This document shows positions 33,251-42,031 of a stretch of DNA of 64,000 bases, piece by piece. The position numbers and the translations under genes are program-made. Numbering within the stretch: the first letter of the stretch is position 1; every line of letters begins with the position of its first letter. The DNA is from Bacteroidetes bacterium UBA7674 (GTDB lineage Bacteria; Bacteroidota; Bacteroidia; Chitinophagales; Chitinophagaceae). The notes under the pieces are model-generated. The model had not been told where the DNA came from. It made no database searches and saw only the letters and a program-made list of their open reading frames with translations. The stretch covers positions 142,581 through 206,580 of the forward strand of contig DLHG01000004.1 of NCBI GenBank assembly GCA_002483105.1. The letters are read 5' to 3'.

Positions 33251-33949
33251 TTATGGTATGATAAAGTTCCTATCACCACCAAACAGGTAACCGATCGTTA
33301 CGCTGATAGCAGAGGTGTTGTAAGTAAGGTTTGAGTACGGAGCACGGTTAGCAAAACCTTTGCTGTAACCTGCGCGTATGAATAAACCCATAGGGAATTC
33401 AAAACCAACGTTCGCTTGCGCACCATAATCCAGGCGGCTCAAAGAACTAGGGTTCTTGCCATCAAAGTCAATATCGTTAGAAAGAGTAATGGTTTCACCT
33501 GAATAGTAGGTATAAGGTGTAGCATTGTAGTCAGTATTTTTCAACTCTCCGCTTAAGCCATAACTTACATATCCACCCACAGCAAACCACAGGCGGTGAT
33601 GACCTTCCTGGTGTGTTTTCAGTACGAAGTTAATCGGAAGTTCAAGTGAGTTAACGCGCCATGCATATTCGTTGGCTTTGTTGTTCAGGTATGTTTGAGA
33701 GGCCGTACTGTTCCTCATGTCATAGAATAAACCCGGTTGAAAATACCAATGGTTAGACATCGGCACTTCCAGCAATCCACCCACTTTAAGGCCTAAGCCG
33801 CTATTTGAGCTTGTTCCGAAGCCGGCAGTGCTATTGTCAAAAGACAACATTGAACTGGTTGCACCTACTTCAGGGCCAAAATGTAGCTGAGCTGTAGCTA
33901 CGTTAGATATTGAGAGTACAGTAGCTGCTAAAAGAAAAAGTTTCTTCAT
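33251..33949 (-). CDS. Outer-membrane beta-barrel protein
   Basis: A 232-residue protein with a signal peptide (ending VATAQ) and strands such as LHFGPEVGATSSMLSF, LGLKVGGLLEVPMSNHWYFQPGLFYDMRN, WRVNSLELPINFVLKT and a final ISVTIGYLFGG. It resembles the neighbour at 32466 in architecture (GPEVG start, YLQPGLFY-like strand) and is probably a distant tandem paralog. Function unknown. Confidence 0.82.
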   Translation of the reverse strand: MKKLFLLAATVLSISNVATAQLHFGPEVGATSSMLSFDNSTAGFGTSSNSGLGLKVGGLLEVPMSNHWYFQPGLFYDMRNSTASQTYLNNKANEYAWRVNSLELPINFVLKTHQEGHHRLWFAVGGYVSYGLSGELKNTDYNATPYTYYSGETITLSNDIDFDGKNPSSLSRLDYGAQANVGFEFPMGLFIRAGYSKGFANRAPYSNLTYNTSAISVTIGYLFGGDRNFIIP

Positions 33950-34037
33950 GTTCTATTCGTTTATGAATACTTTAATGGCTTATCCTCAGCCAAAATTTTC
34001 ACCAAGATAAGCAGTGGAAAGGTAAAATAAAATAGGT

Positions 34038-34865
34038 TTAGAAAATAATACTACAAATTCTTTTGATCTCATTGCATTTAAACGCCCTATCATCAATATT
34101 TCCCACCCATTTCAGCCTACGGATGGCGTTGGTAGCAAATACCTCGTCTGCTTCCATCAATTCCGCTACCGACAAGGGTTTCAGGGTGATTTCCAGCCCC
34201 TTTTCGGCCGCTATATCCAGTATATATGCCCGCATTACCCCTGCCACACAACCCTCTGATACGGGGGGCGTATATATTTTACTATTTTTCACCCAAAATA
34301 CGTTCGCAATAGAGGTTTCTATAATGTGTCCTGTATTATTAACAATAAGGGCATCATTCCACTTGTTTTCCCTGGCCTGCCTCGATGCAAGAGCATACAC
34401 AAGGGCATTGCAGCTTTTAAGATTAGCTGTGCTGTCGTTGCTTTTTACAAGGCCCTGGGCTATACCTACGGTCATCCCTGCTTCGTTCAGCTCGATGATA
34501 TGGGGCTCGAGAGGAAAACACTCAATAAGGTATTCCGGGTTGTAATTATCTCCGTCATATAGCCCGCCATTGCCGGGAAATACCTGTAGCCTGACCCGGC
34601 TGAGGGCTTCCTGTTTGTTCTTCTTCACTGTTTTGAGCACTTCCGCTTCCAGCACCGATGGAGTAAAGTGTTTGGGGATGGAGAACTGTAATTGTGCCAT
34701 TCCTGCCCATAAGCGCTTCCAGTGGTAATCCTTTAGCTGTATCCCGCTATCGTTTACCAGAATTGTCTCAAACAGCCCGTACCCATAGCGGAACGACCTG
34801 TTGTCTGCCTGCAAAACGGGTTGCAACTGCTCTATGAGCTTGCCGTTGAGATTAATGAATGCCAT
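34038..34865 (-). CDS. Aminotransferase class IV (aminodeoxychorismate lyase/branched-chain type)
   Basis: About 275 residues from the ATG at 34865 (MAFINLNGKLIEQ); the frame runs on upstream to 35075, but that would overlap the divergent lpxD. It is a PLP enzyme of fold type IV: DNRSFRYGYGLFETILV near the start, LKSCNALVYALASRQARENKWNDALIVNNTGHIIETSIANVFWV carrying the Glu and Asn of the PLP site, and SEGCVAGVMRAYILDIA. The family covers 4-amino-4-deoxychorismate lyase, D-amino acid and branched-chain aminotransferases. The short length favours the lyase (folate) type, but this is not certain. Confidence 0.85.
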   Translation of the reverse strand: MAFINLNGKLIEQLQPVLQADNRSFRYGYGLFETILVNDSGIQLKDYHWKRLWAGMAQLQFSIPKHFTPSVLEAEVLKTVKKNKQEALSRVRLQVFPGNGGLYDGDNYNPEYLIECFPLEPHIIELNEAGMTVGIAQGLVKSNDSTANLKSCNALVYALASRQARENKWNDALIVNNTGHIIETSIANVFWVKNSKIYTPPVSEGCVAGVMRAYILDIAAEKGLEITLKPLSVAELMEADEVFATNAIRRLKWVGNIDDRAFKCNEIKRICSIIF

Positions 34866-34923
34866 TGCACCGCAAAATACACGGAAAAAGCAGAAACAGT
34901 GAACGGCTTGCGGCGGCTTGTTG

Positions 34924-34931
34924 TACTTTTG
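34924..34931 (+). promoter_or_regulatory. Candidate -7 box (TACTTTTG) of lpxD
   Basis: Exact TAnnTTTG match 19 bases before the lpxD ATG. A TTG lies about 13 bases upstream of it, closer than the usual 18-21, so the -33 element is unclear. Confidence 0.4.
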
Positions 34932-34950
34932 CACAAACTTATTTTGAAGC

Positions 34951-35895
34951 ATGAAGTTTGATAAGGCAGTTCCGGTGCAATGGCTGGCAGAATTTACAGG
35001 AGCCACACTGGTAGGAAATACCCAACAGGAAGCGACAGGTATTAACGAGATACATAAGGTAACGGCAGGAGACATCTCCTTTGTCGATTTCGAGAAGTAT
35101 TACAATGCCTGCCTTACCTCTGCTGCTACTATCATCATCATCAACAAACAAGTGGACTGCCCTGGAGGGAAAACATTACTTGTTCACCCCGACCCTTTCA
35201 GTGCATATGTAAAACTGGTAAAACACTTCCGCCCTTTTGAACCTGCTACCAAGATGGTGAGCGACAGCGCTATCATTGGCGAAGACACTCACATACAACC
35301 CGGCGCTTTTGTGGGCAACCATGTACGCATCGGTAAGAACTGTTTGATACATCCTAATGTTACCATCTACGATCATACTGTTATCGGCGACAATGTGATC
35401 ATCCATGCAAATACTGTACTTGGTGCTGATGCTTTCTACTTCAAACGCCGTAAAGAGCGCGAGGTGCAGTATGATAAAATGCTGAGCTGCGGACGAGTGG
35501 TGATAGAAGACGATGTAGAGATAGGCGCCGGTTGCACTATTGACAAAGGTGTGAGCGGTGATACCATCATAGGTAAGGGAAGCAAGCTGGATAACCACAT
35601 ACACATAGGCCACGGTGCAGTTATAGGCAAAAACGCTCTGTTCGCTGCGCAGGTAGGCATAGGCGGCAAAGCCATCATAGAAGATGAGGTGATACTCTGG
35701 GGGCAGGTAGGCGTGAGCAAAGACCTGACCATCGGCAAGGGCGCGGTGATTTATGCGCAAAGCGGTGTAGCTTCCAGCATAGAAGGTGGTAAGATATACT
35801 TCGGCAGCCCGGTAGAAGATGCCAAAACAAAAATGAAAGAACTCAACTGGATAAAAAGGATTCCGGAAATGTGGGAGAAGTTGATGAAAGGTTAG
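34951..35895 (+). CDS. lpxD: UDP-3-O-(3-hydroxyacyl)glucosamine N-acyltransferase (LpxD family)
   Basis: A 314-residue enzyme of lipid A synthesis that adds the N-linked hydroxyacyl chain. The N-terminal domain (residues 1-95, with VTAGDISFVDFEKYYN) matches the UDP-binding part of LpxD. Hexapeptide repeats from about 105 to 280 form the left-handed beta-helix (IGEDTHIQPGAFVGNHVRIGKNC and so on). A DNHIHIGHGAVIG segment near residue 217 holds candidate catalytic His residues. Length is slightly short of E. coli LpxD (341). Its stop overlaps the convergent acetyltransferase gene by four bases. Confidence 0.88.
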   Translation: MKFDKAVPVQWLAEFTGATLVGNTQQEATGINEIHKVTAGDISFVDFEKYYNACLTSAATIIIINKQVDCPGGKTLLVHPDPFSAYVKLVKHFRPFEPATKMVSDSAIIGEDTHIQPGAFVGNHVRIGKNCLIHPNVTIYDHTVIGDNVIIHANTVLGADAFYFKRRKEREVQYDKMLSCGRVVIEDDVEIGAGCTIDKGVSGDTIIGKGSKLDNHIHIGHGAVIGKNALFAAQVGIGGKAIIEDEVILWGQVGVSKDLTIGKGAVIYAQSGVASSIEGGKIYFGSPVEDAKTKMKELNWIKRIPEMWEKLMKG

Positions 35896-36443
35896 AGCAA
35901 CAACGGTTGCCATTCTCCCTTTAGAATACCTGTTACTACCAGATCTTCCAGTTTACCGTCTTTCAAAAAACTCTGACGGAGGACGCCTTCTATTCTGAAG
36001 CCGAGGCGTTCGGCCATTTTAGCGCTTCGGGTGTTGTGGGGCATAAAGCAGATCTCCACTTTATTCAGCGATAGCTTGGCGAAGAGGAAATCTACAAATC
36101 GTTGCAGACATTTGTACATGAGGCCAGTGCCTTCATTTTCTTTATTGATCCAATAACCTATTTGTCCTTTCTTCAGCTTGTGGTCCCAGTGATGAAGCCC
36201 TACTTCTCCTATGATCTTCCTGTTCAGGAATATACCCAATACCAATCCTTCCTGGTTATTCTGCCAGTTAAGCGTTTGCTGTATGAACTGTAAGGAATGT
36301 TCCTGTTTGGTAGTAGCATCCACCCAAGTGAGCCAGGGACGCAGATGTTGGCGCGACCCTGAGACGGCCTCAAATAATTGCTCCGCATCTTCTATTGTGA
36401 AGCTGCGGAGCAGAATATCGTTGTCTATTAGAATAGATACCAC
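35892..36443 (-). CDS. GNAT family N-acetyltransferase, RimL/RimJ-like
   Basis: Best read from the GTG at 36443 (about 184 residues, normal for the family). The frame is open to 36533, but that would run into purH, and no ATG lies between. It shows ILLRSFTIEDAEQLFEAV at the start, HLRPWLTWVDATT (typical of ribosomal-protein-serine acetyltransferases), IGYWINKENEGTGLMYKCLQRFVDFLF, and NTRSAKMAERLGFRIEGVLRQSFLKDG near the end. The acetyl-CoA loop is degenerate (NKENEGTGLM in place of R-x-x-G-x-G). Substrate unknown; N-terminal acetylation of a protein or an antibiotic is possible. Confidence 0.83.
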   Translation of the reverse strand: MVSILIDNDILLRSFTIEDAEQLFEAVSGSRQHLRPWLTWVDATTKQEHSLQFIQQTLNWQNNQEGLVLGIFLNRKIIGEVGLHHWDHKLKKGQIGYWINKENEGTGLMYKCLQRFVDFLFAKLSLNKVEICFMPHNTRSAKMAERLGFRIEGVLRQSFLKDGKLEDLVVTGILKGEWQPLLL

Positions 36444-36459
36444 GGAGTGAATATAATAA

Positions 36460-37974
36460 TTAGTGTTTAAAATGTCGCTGGCCGGTGATGATAAGCGCCA
36501 TATCGTGGGCTTTACAATATTCAACAGTATCACCGTCGCGCATAGAGCCTCCGGGTTGCACTACAGCTTTTATTCCTGCTTCGTCTGCCATTTGCACGCA
36601 GTCGTTGAAAGGGAAGAATGCATCGGATGCCATTACTGCACCCTGCAGTGAGAAACCAAACTGGGCTGCCTTACCGATAGCCTGGCGAAGTGCATCTACA
36701 CGGCTAGTCTGTCCGCAGCCTTTGCCGATGAGTTGTTTGTTCTTTACCAATGCAATAGCATTTGATTTAAGATGCTTGCAAACGATGTTTGCAAATTCGA
36801 GGTCAGCTTTCTCCATGTCAGTGCAGTTGCGTGCTCCTGATTCGGTCCAAGTATTGTAGCTGGTAGTATCAGCATCTTGTACCAATACACCATTCAGTAT
36901 GCGTTTGAATTCACGCTTAGGAGCAATATCTCTTTTCTGCTGAAGGATGATCCTGTTCTTTTTGCTTTTCAGAACAGTCAGCGCTGCTTCACTGTAACCA
37001 GGAGCTATCAGTATCTCGAAGAACAGTTCATTTATTTTTTCTGCCGCATCTATGTCTATATTACGATTGGTAGCCAATACGCCGCCAAAGGCACTTTCAG
37101 GGTCTCCTGCCAGTGCATCCACCCAAGCATCTACTACGTTATCGCGTTCTGCGATACCACATACGTTAGTGTGCTTAATGACCGCAAATGTCGGATTCTT
37201 GAATTCCGCAACTATCTGGCAGGCAGCATCTACATCCACCAGGTTGTTGTACGAAAGCTCTTTACCATTCAGTTTGTTGAATATCCTATCAATATCTCCG
37301 AAGAACGCAGCATTCTGATGCGGGTTCTCTCCGTAACGGAGTACTTGCTTGTTGCCAAACGACAGTTGGAAATTCTTGCCATCTGCATCATGGTTGAAAT
37401 AGTCGGCGATGGCTACGTCGTAGTGGGCGCATTCCATAAAGGCTGCTGCAGCTAACTGCCTGCGGTCTCCCAGGGTGGTAACGCCGTTCCCTGTATTCAG
37501 CAGATCGAGTAAGTATGGATACTGCATACGAGAGGCAACGATGGCCACATCTTTATAGTTCTTTCCGGCTGCACGTATCAGCGATACACCGCCTATGTCT
37601 ATCTTCTCAATGATCTTTCTTTCGTCAGTGCTGGACTTTACTGTTTCCTCAAACGGATAAAGGTCAACGATAACGAGATCCAGCATCGGTATCTCATATT
37701 CCTTTACATGCGCCTCATCTTCCGGCAAGTCACGACGTGCAAGGATACCACCAAATACTTTTGGGTGCAGGGTCTTAACCCGTCCGCCCAATATCGAAGG
37801 ATAATTGGTTACCGACTCTACAGCCATGCAGGGAATTCCCAAGTCCTCAATGAAGGTTTGTGTTCCTCCCGTAGAGTAGATTGTTACGCCGAGCTCATTC
37901 AGCTTGCGGACAATTGGTTCCAGGCCATCCTTGTAAAAAACAGATATCAGTGCAGATTTTATCGTGCGTTCCAT
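36460..37974 (-). CDS. purH: Bifunctional AICAR transformylase/IMP cyclohydrolase
   Basis: A 504-residue enzyme of the last two steps of IMP synthesis. The start is taken at ATG 37974 (MERTIKSALISVFYKDGLEPIVRKL), which matches PurH; the frame upstream to 38097 is spurious. The N-terminal IMP cyclohydrolase domain has ESVTNYPSILGGRVKTLHPKVFGGIL. The C-terminal transformylase domain has RYGENPHQNAAFF, VIKHTNVCGIA (catalytic Lys-His) and the final DDxF-like SDAFFPFNDCVQMADEAG and IVQPGGS-type block (VVQPGGSMRDGD). The downstream acetyltransferase begins about 16 bases later. Confidence 0.96.
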   Translation of the reverse strand: MERTIKSALISVFYKDGLEPIVRKLNELGVTIYSTGGTQTFIEDLGIPCMAVESVTNYPSILGGRVKTLHPKVFGGILARRDLPEDEAHVKEYEIPMLDLVIVDLYPFEETVKSSTDERKIIEKIDIGGVSLIRAAGKNYKDVAIVASRMQYPYLLDLLNTGNGVTTLGDRRQLAAAAFMECAHYDVAIADYFNHDADGKNFQLSFGNKQVLRYGENPHQNAAFFGDIDRIFNKLNGKELSYNNLVDVDAACQIVAEFKNPTFAVIKHTNVCGIAERDNVVDAWVDALAGDPESAFGGVLATNRNIDIDAAEKINELFFEILIAPGYSEAALTVLKSKKNRIILQQKRDIAPKREFKRILNGVLVQDADTTSYNTWTESGARNCTDMEKADLEFANIVCKHLKSNAIALVKNKQLIGKGCGQTSRVDALRQAIGKAAQFGFSLQGAVMASDAFFPFNDCVQMADEAGIKAVVQPGGSMRDGDTVEYCKAHDMALIITGQRHFKH

Positions 37975-38033
37975 GCAAAAAAGTATTAAAATGATAACGA
38001 GCGGCGAAGATAGTAAGCTTCCCGCAAATGGCA

Positions 38034-38463
38034 TCAATCTTCTAAGATAAATGCGCCATCCTGCATGGTATATAGCTTTATGCCCGCCTGGTCGCACAAA
38101 GCCTTCCAGTTGCTTAGTTGGTTGCCAAAGACGGAATAGCTTAATACAATGGTCTCAGGGCGCAAAAGGCTATCAATTACTTTCAGGTGTTTCAGCTTCG
38201 CCCGGTAGGCAATTATGGCGTAGTCCACATCGCGGGCATTCCCGGCTTTTAGGGTATCGGTGAGGATGGAGATGGTCTTGCCATTCATATTGAGCAAGGT
38301 GGCGGGAGATGGTTGTTCCTGCATTGCCTGCCAACCTATGTGGGCGGGTTTCACGGCATAGTCTATTTTATCTGCCAGTGATGGCTCGGTAGCGAGTACA
38401 CTGAACGTGTTGCCGGATATCAATTCGATATGGTGTGCTTTACCTACATTATAGACAACAAGC
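38034..38463 (-). pseudogene. comEC: C-terminal part of ComEC, out of frame with its N-terminal part
   Basis: The minus-strand frame reads KLVVYNVGKAHHIELISGNTF and continues to a stop at 38034, about 140 residues. This is the C-terminal extension normally attached to Bacteroidota ComEC proteins, which have the VVYNV...H...I-x-G-x wording. It has no start codon of its own before the TTG at 38423, and it begins within the last codons of the upstream frame. One additional base in the A6 run at 38464-38469 would join the two. It could be a true frameshift mutation, slippage on the homopolymer, or a sequencing error. Confidence 0.7.
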
Positions 38464-40099
38464 TTTTTTGTGCTTTGTCATGAGTTCTGTTGATGCCAAA
38501 TGATACCAACAACAGTATGAGCCAAACCACGCTGATGGCCAATGCAATCTTCTTTCGTCGAAGCAGAAATACAGCCAATGAAGCTATCAGCAGATACAAC
38601 AGTATCAACTCAACTTCATTTAGCCGAAGTGTATGTAATAACGGCGGCTCCAGCTTTTGCAGAAACGAAATGATCTGTTGAAACACTTCTACTATCCATG
38701 TGACCAACGATGCGATGGCTTTTGCTACAACCGGTATAAAGCTCAATGCGATGATGCTCATTCCTAGTATCAATACACAACTCATGAGCACATAAGCCAC
38801 CACGTTGGAAACGATAAACATCAAAGGGAATGTATGGAAGTAGTATATCACGATGGGTGCTACGAGTACTTCCGCGGCTATGCTGGCCGCTATTGTTCCC
38901 CAGAGTGCTTTCAGTATTTTGTTAACAGGTGTGTACAGCCTGTATATGTGTTTGTAAAACAGTATCAGTGAGAGGACTGCTATGAACGATAACTGGAAAC
39001 CGATAGCGTAGAGCCACATCGGTTCTGCTATCAACAGGATGAATGCTGTAGCAAGGAGTTGATTAAGACTGTTGGCATCTCTCCTGTTCTGCAACATAAA
39101 TCCAAAGGCCAGTATGGTGAACATCAGTGCAGCCCTGACTGCGGAAGGCGATGCGCCCGCCATTAACACGTAGAACCAGGCCAGTGGCACGGCAACAGCG
39201 TACTTTATCCATAGGTGTTTCTTATGTCGCAGCCAGCTAAAGAGAACCATTACCAAGACAAATAGTATCGCGATGTTGCCTCCTGATATAGCGATGATGT
39301 GAACAATGCCCGTATCAGTAAAAGATTGCCGGGTGTCATTATCCAGGTTCACTTCCTCGCCTATCAGCATGGATTGTATCAGTCCGAGTGCTTGTTTGTT
39401 ATGCACATACTTTTCAAGGGTCTGCATGCACCAATCGTGTGCCGCTTCGGTGGCAGTTCTATCTTCATCATTGCCCTTGCTTTGTTCCGGAATATCCTTA
39501 GCACCGATGAATTGCTGGTGATAAATATTGTTACGCGCGCAATATGCTGCATAGTCAAATTCAAATGGGTTGCCGTTGTTCTTTATGGGCATCCACTTAT
39601 TTGCTACCAGCAGTGTATCTCCTTTATGCAGAGCGGGCAGCTTCTTTCCTTTGTATGCATACACGAATGCCTTGCCTGTTGCTGTGATGGTTCTATCGGG
39701 CAGCACACTCTCCAATACATCCACCCGGAGTTTATAGTTGTTGTCTTTATTCGCCGGAGGTTCTGTGATACGTACTTTGTAGAAATCGGCCGTATTTATG
39801 GTGTGGCCGTACCATCGCTTATCATTACGAATATCGTTCAGGTAACAAAGAGCGAAGGCGAGGAAGATAAAAAATGTGTGCAGGGAAACGAATGTAGCGA
39901 GGCGCTTTACACTATTGTGTGTTTTATGGACAGCAGTCGCGACAAACAACAGATACGCGAACGCGGCTGTAAACAACGCTACCGTAAGGCTACCTTTCCA
40001 TAAAGGATACAAGACGATACCCGCCACTAATGGTATCAGCAACCTGAAAAAAGGTGCAGTTTCCCAGAACTGAGCTTTATGTAATGGCCAGCGTTTCAT
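38444..40099 (-). CDS. comEC: ComEC/Rec2-family DNA uptake channel, N-terminal and membrane part
   Basis: 551 residues up to the stop at 38444. The opening TM segment and the DUF4131 domain (residues about 100-190, with FEFDYAAYCARNNIYHQQFIGAKDI) precede the competence domain. The latter has QALGLIQSMLIGEEVNLDNDTRQSFTDTGIVHIIAISGGNIAILF, then about nine membrane helices including GASPSAVRAALMFTILAFGFML and the helix region YFHTFPLMFIVSNVVAYVLM. ComEC forms the inner-membrane channel for single-stranded DNA in transformation. The C-terminal domain continues out of frame (38034-38463). It lies 31 bases after the TPR gene. Confidence 0.88.
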   Translation of the reverse strand: MKRWPLHKAQFWETAPFFRLLIPLVAGIVLYPLWKGSLTVALFTAAFAYLLFVATAVHKTHNSVKRLATFVSLHTFFIFLAFALCYLNDIRNDKRWYGHTINTADFYKVRITEPPANKDNNYKLRVDVLESVLPDRTITATGKAFVYAYKGKKLPALHKGDTLLVANKWMPIKNNGNPFEFDYAAYCARNNIYHQQFIGAKDIPEQSKGNDEDRTATEAAHDWCMQTLEKYVHNKQALGLIQSMLIGEEVNLDNDTRQSFTDTGIVHIIAISGGNIAILFVLVMVLFSWLRHKKHLWIKYAVAVPLAWFYVLMAGASPSAVRAALMFTILAFGFMLQNRRDANSLNQLLATAFILLIAEPMWLYAIGFQLSFIAVLSLILFYKHIYRLYTPVNKILKALWGTIAASIAAEVLVAPIVIYYFHTFPLMFIVSNVVAYVLMSCVLILGMSIIALSFIPVVAKAIASLVTWIVEVFQQIISFLQKLEPPLLHTLRLNEVELILLYLLIASLAVFLLRRKKIALAISVVWLILLLVSFGINRTHDKAQKSLLSIM

Positions 40100-40130
40100 A
40101 CGACAGAGCCATTAAAATACAAATACTATT

Positions 40131-41987
40131 TTATGGAACAATGTTCGCCGGGGCACTAAGTTCGGCCAGGCGCTTGCGGGCAGTCTGCACATAGGTGCTG
40201 CCGGGATATTTTATTATCAGGTTCTCGTACTCACGTTTCGCCTCTTCGGTCTTGTGCAGCTTGTTCTCGTATATCTGTGCTGACTTAAATATCGCATCAT
40301 CACCCAGCACGTCATCGCCATATTTATTGGCTACCTTATCGTAGTAGGTGATAGCTGCCGCATAGTCACGATGTTTTTCGGCTATCTTAGCATGAAGCAT
40401 CAGTATATCATCCTGAAGGCTATGCTTTGGGAATGCAATGGCAATACTATCCAGCAATGCTGAGGCTTCCTTGTCTTTGTTTTGAAACAGCAACAGATCA
40501 GCATAAGCAAATCTGCTCAATGCTTCTATATTACTATCCGGTGTATTCTCCGTGATCAGCACCGACAAGTACAGCGCATCGTTAGCTATCAATTCAGAGG
40601 TAGACGCTTTCAATACTTTCAGTTGACCTTGTGCCCACGGGAAGTCACTACGATAGTAAGAGAGTTTCGCATTTCGGAACCTCGCATCTTCACCCAGCAT
40701 ATCTTCCCTTGAGGCTTTATCTACCTGGCTGTACATCAGGGATGCTTCCCATATTTTCCCTGTGAGAATCAGATAGTCGCCCATCTGTAGTTTCGCCATT
40801 CCGCTGATGTCTTTCCTGATGTTCGGTTCATCTACTATCCGTTGCAGTATATCAATTCCTTTCTGCGGGTTATTGTTGTACTGTGCTTCCAGCATTGCAT
40901 AATCGCGGGCTGTCTCTGTAGCATAGTAATGCGGGAATTCTTTTAATAATGTCTCATACTCGGCACTCAGCTTGGTCACATCCTGTTGGGTATAAGCAGG
41001 GTTCTCTTCCAGCTTCTCCAGTTCTATGCTTACTTTTTCAGCGGCTGCCATTGAGTATAAGGGACGATCCTTTCCTTTTAGCTGTATGGCTTCGAATGCT
41101 TTTATGGCAATATCATATTTACGTTCCCTGCGCGCCAGCCTGCCAAACTCCAGCAAGCGTTGTCCGTCTTCACGATTACGCTCGTCAATTGCCTGAACTT
41201 GTATCATAGCCCCTTCCCAATCATCCTTCTGCGTATATAGCCACGTCAGCAATTCAGGGAATGTCTGGTTGTCGAATTGCTCATTTATTTTCTTGATGAG
41301 TATTTTTTGCGCTTGCTGTATTTTCTTCGGATCGTTGCCTAGTATATCCAGTAGCGTCACTTTAGTAGCATCTAAACCTCCGAACTGCCAGGGGCTGCCC
41401 TGTATCAGGGTAACGATAGCTTTTTCCAGCTCTCCGTTTTTTGCATACAAGCGGCCGAGCTGTTCCCCATAGTAATAAGGGTTACCCAGCACACTTCTTG
41501 CTTTTTCATAAGCCAGTATTATATAATCATTCCTACCCAGCTTTTCCATAGCATTGATGACGCGGATAGTAACCATCTCATCGCCATTAATGAGTGCAAT
41601 AGCTTCTTTTAAAAATTCCTCCGCTTTCTTGTCCTTACCCTGCGCCATCTGTATCCGCGCATGATTGATTATTTCTACAGCCCGGCCACGAGTGTCCGCT
41701 GAAGGTTGATCCAGGAGTTTCTCTGCGGCCTTGTACTCTTTAGCCAACAACAGTACATCAAAGTATTCATCAAATACCTCTGAGCTGGTATTGCCTTTGT
41801 ACGCCTTGGAATAAATATCAATTGCAGCCTTATAGTCTTTCATCTCTACATAGAGCCTTGCCTTTCCAAGAGAATCCTCTTGGGCAATAGCACTATTAGC
41901 ACAAAACAGGCATACTGCGATCAGCAGCATTACTGTCCATCGAGCCGGATATTTATGTATATGTGATATAAAAGACATGCTACGCAA
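40131..41987 (-). CDS. Secreted tetratricopeptide-repeat protein
   Basis: A 618-residue protein with a hydrophobic signal segment (about 17-35, ending ANSAIAQ). The rest is mostly TPR-like helical pairs, for example ARLYVEMKDYKAAIDIYSKAYKG, LGRLYAKNGELEKAIVTLIQGSP and EKHRDYAAAITYYDKVANKYGDDVLGDDAIFKSAQIYENKLHKTEEAKREYENLIIKYPGSTY. Such proteins act as scaffolds for envelope assembly; a Bacteroidota relative annotated as a TPR protein upstream of comEC is familiar, but its function is unknown to me. comEC begins 31 bases downstream, so the two are likely one operon. Confidence 0.85.
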   Translation of the reverse strand: MRSMSFISHIHKYPARWTVMLLIAVCLFCANSAIAQEDSLGKARLYVEMKDYKAAIDIYSKAYKGNTSSEVFDEYFDVLLLAKEYKAAEKLLDQPSADTRGRAVEIINHARIQMAQGKDKKAEEFLKEAIALINGDEMVTIRVINAMEKLGRNDYIILAYEKARSVLGNPYYYGEQLGRLYAKNGELEKAIVTLIQGSPWQFGGLDATKVTLLDILGNDPKKIQQAQKILIKKINEQFDNQTFPELLTWLYTQKDDWEGAMIQVQAIDERNREDGQRLLEFGRLARRERKYDIAIKAFEAIQLKGKDRPLYSMAAAEKVSIELEKLEENPAYTQQDVTKLSAEYETLLKEFPHYYATETARDYAMLEAQYNNNPQKGIDILQRIVDEPNIRKDISGMAKLQMGDYLILTGKIWEASLMYSQVDKASREDMLGEDARFRNAKLSYYRSDFPWAQGQLKVLKASTSELIANDALYLSVLITENTPDSNIEALSRFAYADLLLFQNKDKEASALLDSIAIAFPKHSLQDDILMLHAKIAEKHRDYAAAITYYDKVANKYGDDVLGDDAIFKSAQIYENKLHKTEEAKREYENLIIKYPGSTYVQTARKRLAELSAPANIVP

Positions 41988-42031
41988 ATTATGGATTTAA
42001 TTAAGGTAATGTATCAATATGCGTCGGGCAC

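Noticed and set aside
32466..33949. PorT-type type IX secretion component
   Set aside because: Both barrels are of the general small outer-membrane type; I see no PorT-specific feature, so they are called only as beta-barrels.
34866..35075. Upstream extension of the aminotransferase IV frame (to 35075)
   Set aside because: It would overlap the 5' end of the divergent lpxD gene, contains no family similarity, and the ATG at 34865 gives a normal start.
37975..38097. Upstream extension of purH to 38097
   Set aside because: The added residues do not resemble PurH and overlap the end of the comEC fragment; the ATG at 37974 begins the conserved MERTIKSALISV.
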